Assembly: GCA_022457155.1 (NCBI GenBank)
Contig: JAJGOT010000435.1
Coordinates: forward strand, 283,501-347,500
Origin: Cladopsammia gracilis
Lineage: Eukaryota; Cnidaria; Anthozoa; Scleractinia; Dendrophylliidae
Direction of reading: 5' to 3'
Length of the DNA: 64,000 nt
In this document: piece after piece, positions 60,640-64,000 of the stretch
Position numbering within the stretch: the stretch's first letter is position 1
How the letters are laid out: the number at the start of each line of letters is the position of its first letter
Position numbers and translations under genes: made by a program
Notes under the pieces: model-generated
What the model was told of the DNA's origin: nothing
What the model saw: the letters and a program-made list of their open reading frames with translations, nothing else
Database searches by the model: none

Positions 60640-63295
60640 ACCCCAACGAATGCCTAAAATGTTCTCAATCCAAAGAGAAGCGCAGAGCTCCACAAATCAT
60701 GGCTTCGGGTCCAAAACCTTTCCGGATACTCTGTTCTGCCGTGGTCAGACTGCAGAGATATTTCTGGAGACTTATCAAATATTAAAATTTCAAGAACAAC
60801 CGAAACGGTGAGTTTGTCTGGGTCCTCTGAGTCTACTGCATGTACTTGAAGGCTTGAATCTAGGGAAAAACCCAAATCATAATAATTAAATATAGCGTTC
60901 TTCCTATCACCTTTGAATACTATTGTCTTTATAATGTAACCCCTCCCCCCTTTTTTTAGGCGATCTGGCTTATAATTATTTTATGGAAGAAAGGAATCGA
61001 ATTATTTACGTGTAAGTCTATATACTAGCCTGTAAACAGGCTCCTTTTGGGGGTTATATTAAATGTAATAAGTGTATAGGGTTGAAAATGGAGCCTGTTC
61101 ACAGGCTACGTCCATACCAATAAGGCGGATCATCTTGTGACCTCATTGTTTGCCCCATAAGAAAAAGCTGTTTTTCAAACAGTTTCTTGCACTTTATTTA
61201 CTTTAAAACTGGAACAACTTAAAGACACAATCCAGATGTATTAGACACCAATAACTAGGCCTAGCTACAAATATCGGGATATTTTTCTTAAATATTTAGA
61301 AGTTTCCGGGATATTTAGAAAATGTGAAGATACGTGTATTTAGAAAATGTGGGGATATTTTAGAGCTTTTTTTGCTGAGCCTTGTATTTCTGTATTGCAG
61401 GAAAAGGCACACCAAATGATTTACAGGCCCAAAATGAGAAAATAGATCCCATTACTGAGGGACTAGCTAGTCCCAACAAGAGATGAAGCCGTAAAGTACT
61501 ATGAAGATAGAGGGGGACAGCTAACCTTCTGGCCAGAGTTTAGCACTGACCCTTTAAGTGGCCAAGACATAATAGCCTTAAGACACTCAAATGAATTCAA
61601 TATCAATTTTCCTAATCTCAATGACATTTTTTATAAAGTAGTAAACAATGACTTAACCCTATTCAGCCTGGGCTTTTTTTTTAGTTTCTGAGTCCCCCCC
61701 CCCCCCCCCCCTCGTAACTTCAAGAACATTAAGGCTATGACATTGAAACCTAGAGTGTACATAGTACGTCCAAAACTGTCTCCTTTGCGGTCCGCACAAT
61801 GGAGCGATGACGTCATATGACGTAGTTATTAGGTAATTAGTTATACGGCCGCCATCTTGGATTTCTGAATTTTTTTAAAACCTCTTAAAAACAGTCCAAA
61901 TTCACTCAAAATTAATCAAAACCAATAAATAAACGCTAAATGACGTAAAAATTTTAAACTTTTACCAATAAACATTGTTTTTCTTCATTCAAAGGTATAA
62001 ATATGCAAATTTCAAAAAACATGGCTGTCAAAATCTTGTTGCCATGTAAACATCAAGTCACGTGATCAAAAAATTGTCATCAAATTGTTGCCAGATAAAT
62101 TTTAGGAAAAGTCACAAAGTTTGATGGCGTTTGAATACATATTAAAGAAGTTATGAATGTTGAAAGTTAGCGCAGGCACTTTGTGCCCCCCCCAGGCCGA
62201 ATAGGGTTAAAGGCCCACCTTCACCCAAAAAACGTTGCGGTCGTTTGTTTTTGTTTTGAAATGCTCCACTGTTTATACGCGTGATCTGATTGGTTGCACG
62301 CATTCAAGCATGAATTTCGTGTTACACGAAATGCAGCACTGAAAGTGATCACGGCGCGCACAGCATTTTGGGTGAAGGTGGGCCTTTAACTAATTTCAGG
62401 AGGGCCATTTCACTATATAGAGATCTCAAATATAAGTACTGTTGTTAATCAATTTGATGGATATCACTTATATGCTATATTCATTTCATTTCACAGAGTA
62501 TTCATAAATACAAATCCTAAGTTGAGTGCAATAATAGAATAATTACTCATGCGCGAAGCGGCATGAGGTAAGGTTTCGGCTCCGTTTTATTTTTATTATT
62601 ATTTTTATTTTTTGTGTCACGATTTTGCATGCAAATTTATGCACGCATATTTTACATTGTACACTTCCGGTTCATAGCTTTGCCACTACACTTCCTGTTT
62701 TGTGACTTCCGGCTACTCTCACTTCCGGTAAAAGAGCGTTACTCAAGTGTCACGACAGCGTCTCCTACAACCCTACTTACATTAGCAATGTTCATGTTTG
62801 GTATATATAAGACTTAGAAGAATCATTCCCTTCATTGTGGTACAGCCTTCATTTCCAAAACAATCAATAGTAAACAACGTGGTTTGCAGGAACGATAACT
62901 GAATGAAAGGAGTACTCTTCGCCATGTCGGACATCTTCTTATCATGTTTAAAATATATCATAAAACTAACTTACGCATGCGCATGAGTAAAGGCTGCTGG
63001 GAGCCTCTTGTTAGTTATATGATCCAAGAAGATGCATTTCACATTTTGTAAAACAGACTTTGCAAACTACTGTTCTTGCAATATAATGACATTTTTATTT
63101 TTAAAATATTCATTATGATTTATAATTTACATTTGTTATGTGAAAAAGGCAGTTCCTTATAATATAACTAGCCTTATTTATATATATGTTGTGCCCCAAC
63201 AACATATATTTTAATAATTATTAAAATATCTCATTACTGTCTGATGAGCAGAATAGCCTTTTTTCCTATTTTTAAATTGTTCTTCCAAGATTTTT
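60640..63295 (+). mobile_element. Large duplicated unit, second direct copy
   Basis: Follows 55500-58165 almost base for base (exon-like pieces at 60700-60807 and 61401-61485, MITE at 62211, TATA at 62801). Differences: a short C run, a one-base loss breaking the 63-codon ORF, and about 70 extra bases at 62497-62567. Confidence 0.8.
62211..62385. mobile_element. 175-bp piggyBac-like MITE, copy 3
   Basis: Same ends as copy 2, with TTAA at 62207-62210 and 62386-62389. It was duplicated together with the host unit. Confidence 0.88.
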
Positions 63296-63297
63296 AT

Positions 63298-63327
63298 CTC
63301 CTGTAAGTTAATGTTTAACTTACAGGA
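63298..63327. repeat. Short perfect hairpin
   Basis: CTCCTGTAAGTT and AACTTACAGGAG around AATGTT. It sits just at the end of the duplicated unit and could mark an element boundary. Confidence 0.6.
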
Positions 63328-63678
63328 GTTTATGTGGCCTAACATGCATTCTTTATGCATTTTTGTTAGCAAAAAATGCGTTAGATACTATTAATAGACT
63401 TTTTAGTGAATTTGTGGGGACATTCCTGTTGCATTTTTGTTAGCACATTACTGTTCTATCTGTCATCAGTCCTACGTCACTACGGAGTACCATGAGACGC
63501 ACGCGCGCTAGCTTATTGAGCCATTGTACGCTCGCTTGCGGAGCCGAAACGACGGATACTTAATGTCGTGAGTATTTACAATCTGAATAGAGATCACTAA
63601 CTATTGGTTGCTACTTTTCTTTTTTCCCTTTAGCAATCTACATCCAAAAATTGTGCCGTAACCTCTTAATTGCTCATC

Positions 63679-64000
63679 ATGTCAGCTAAAAACGATAAAC
63701 TTGAGGCTAGCCACCAAACTGGTGCGTCAGACAGCCAACCTGGCAATAATTCTCAACCTGAGATCACTCACCCTGCTGAAGCAGGTCGGTCTACAAGCCA
63801 ACCTGGCGAAAACCTAGCGCAAACACTTTCAGAAATAAACGTAAATATGGGCACAATGGCCTCCTTATTAAAAACGATTGTTGAGCGCCAAAACACACGG
63901 ATCTCCTTGAGGGATCGAACTCTAATGAGGTCCAAGAGCCATCTAAAACAACTGAGCCCGAAGAAGACCACGAGCTTCTCAAATCTCTCGAGGCTGACCT
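63679..64000 (+). pseudogene. Start of a gag-like ORF, frameshifted, cut by window edge
   Basis: ATG at 63679 opens MSAKNDKLEASHQTGASDSQ with two SQPG repeats, then LSEINVNMGTMASLLKTIVE. Near 63890 the protein-like reading moves to another frame (TDLLEGSNSNEVQEPSKTTE, then LLKSLEADL), which implies a one-base shift. Style resembles the hydrophilic N-terminus of retroelement gag-type proteins (DIRS/gypsy-like); not firm. The region 63328-63678 upstream shows no clear LTR. Confidence 0.4.

Overview
This is intron-rich, AT-rich animal DNA with two conserved eukaryotic genes set in dense transposon debris. The two identifiable genes, the palindromic TACATGTA words, the many small inverted-repeat elements and the TAA-bounded retroelements suggest an anthozoan cnidarian, most likely a stony coral. 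The genus cannot be named from the sequence. No bacterial, organellar or viral genes were seen, and no intact canonical tRNA or rRNA gene.

Layout. 1-3257 is the 3' part of a LINE (ORF2 with reverse transcriptase) ending in an A-rich tail. 3.3-6.7 kb holds small DNA elements, a tRNA-like SINE and one copy of a 1.19-kb repeat (family A). 6756-22563 (+) holds 17 exons of ABCF3, a cytosolic ABC-F ATPase; the 5' exons, including the first Walker A, lie off the left edge. 22.6-27.3 kb is intergenic and repeat-rich. 27336-46030 (-) holds a complete 13-exon GOLIM4 (GPP130-like, cis-Golgi type II membrane protein) of 675 codons, convergent with ABCF3. 46-55 kb holds three-base microsatellites with R4/Dong-like retroelement fragments, a tail-to-tail pair of family A copies and further foldback elements. 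55.0-63.3 kb is a large inverted plus direct duplication with exon-like pieces and a repeated TATA promoter. The last 320 bases begin a frameshifted, gag-like ORF.

The two genes are unrelated in function (translation-linked ATPase; Golgi cargo/trafficking protein). All splice sites used were read by eye; phases close exactly in both genes (432 codons including stop for the visible ABCF3 part, 676 including stop for GOLIM4), which is strong internal evidence. Most remaining sequence is intron or intergenic DNA carrying DNA-transposon derivatives (Mutator-, piggyBac-, pogo-like by target duplication and ends), SINEs and hairpins.

The best candidates for new biology are: three retroelement fragments each bounded by TAA arrays and carrying a restriction-like endonuclease signature; repeat family A, whose insertion can be proved from an empty site inside the same window; decayed tandem copies of an ABCF3 exon; a hammerhead-like ribozyme core; and the 55-63 kb duplicated unit.
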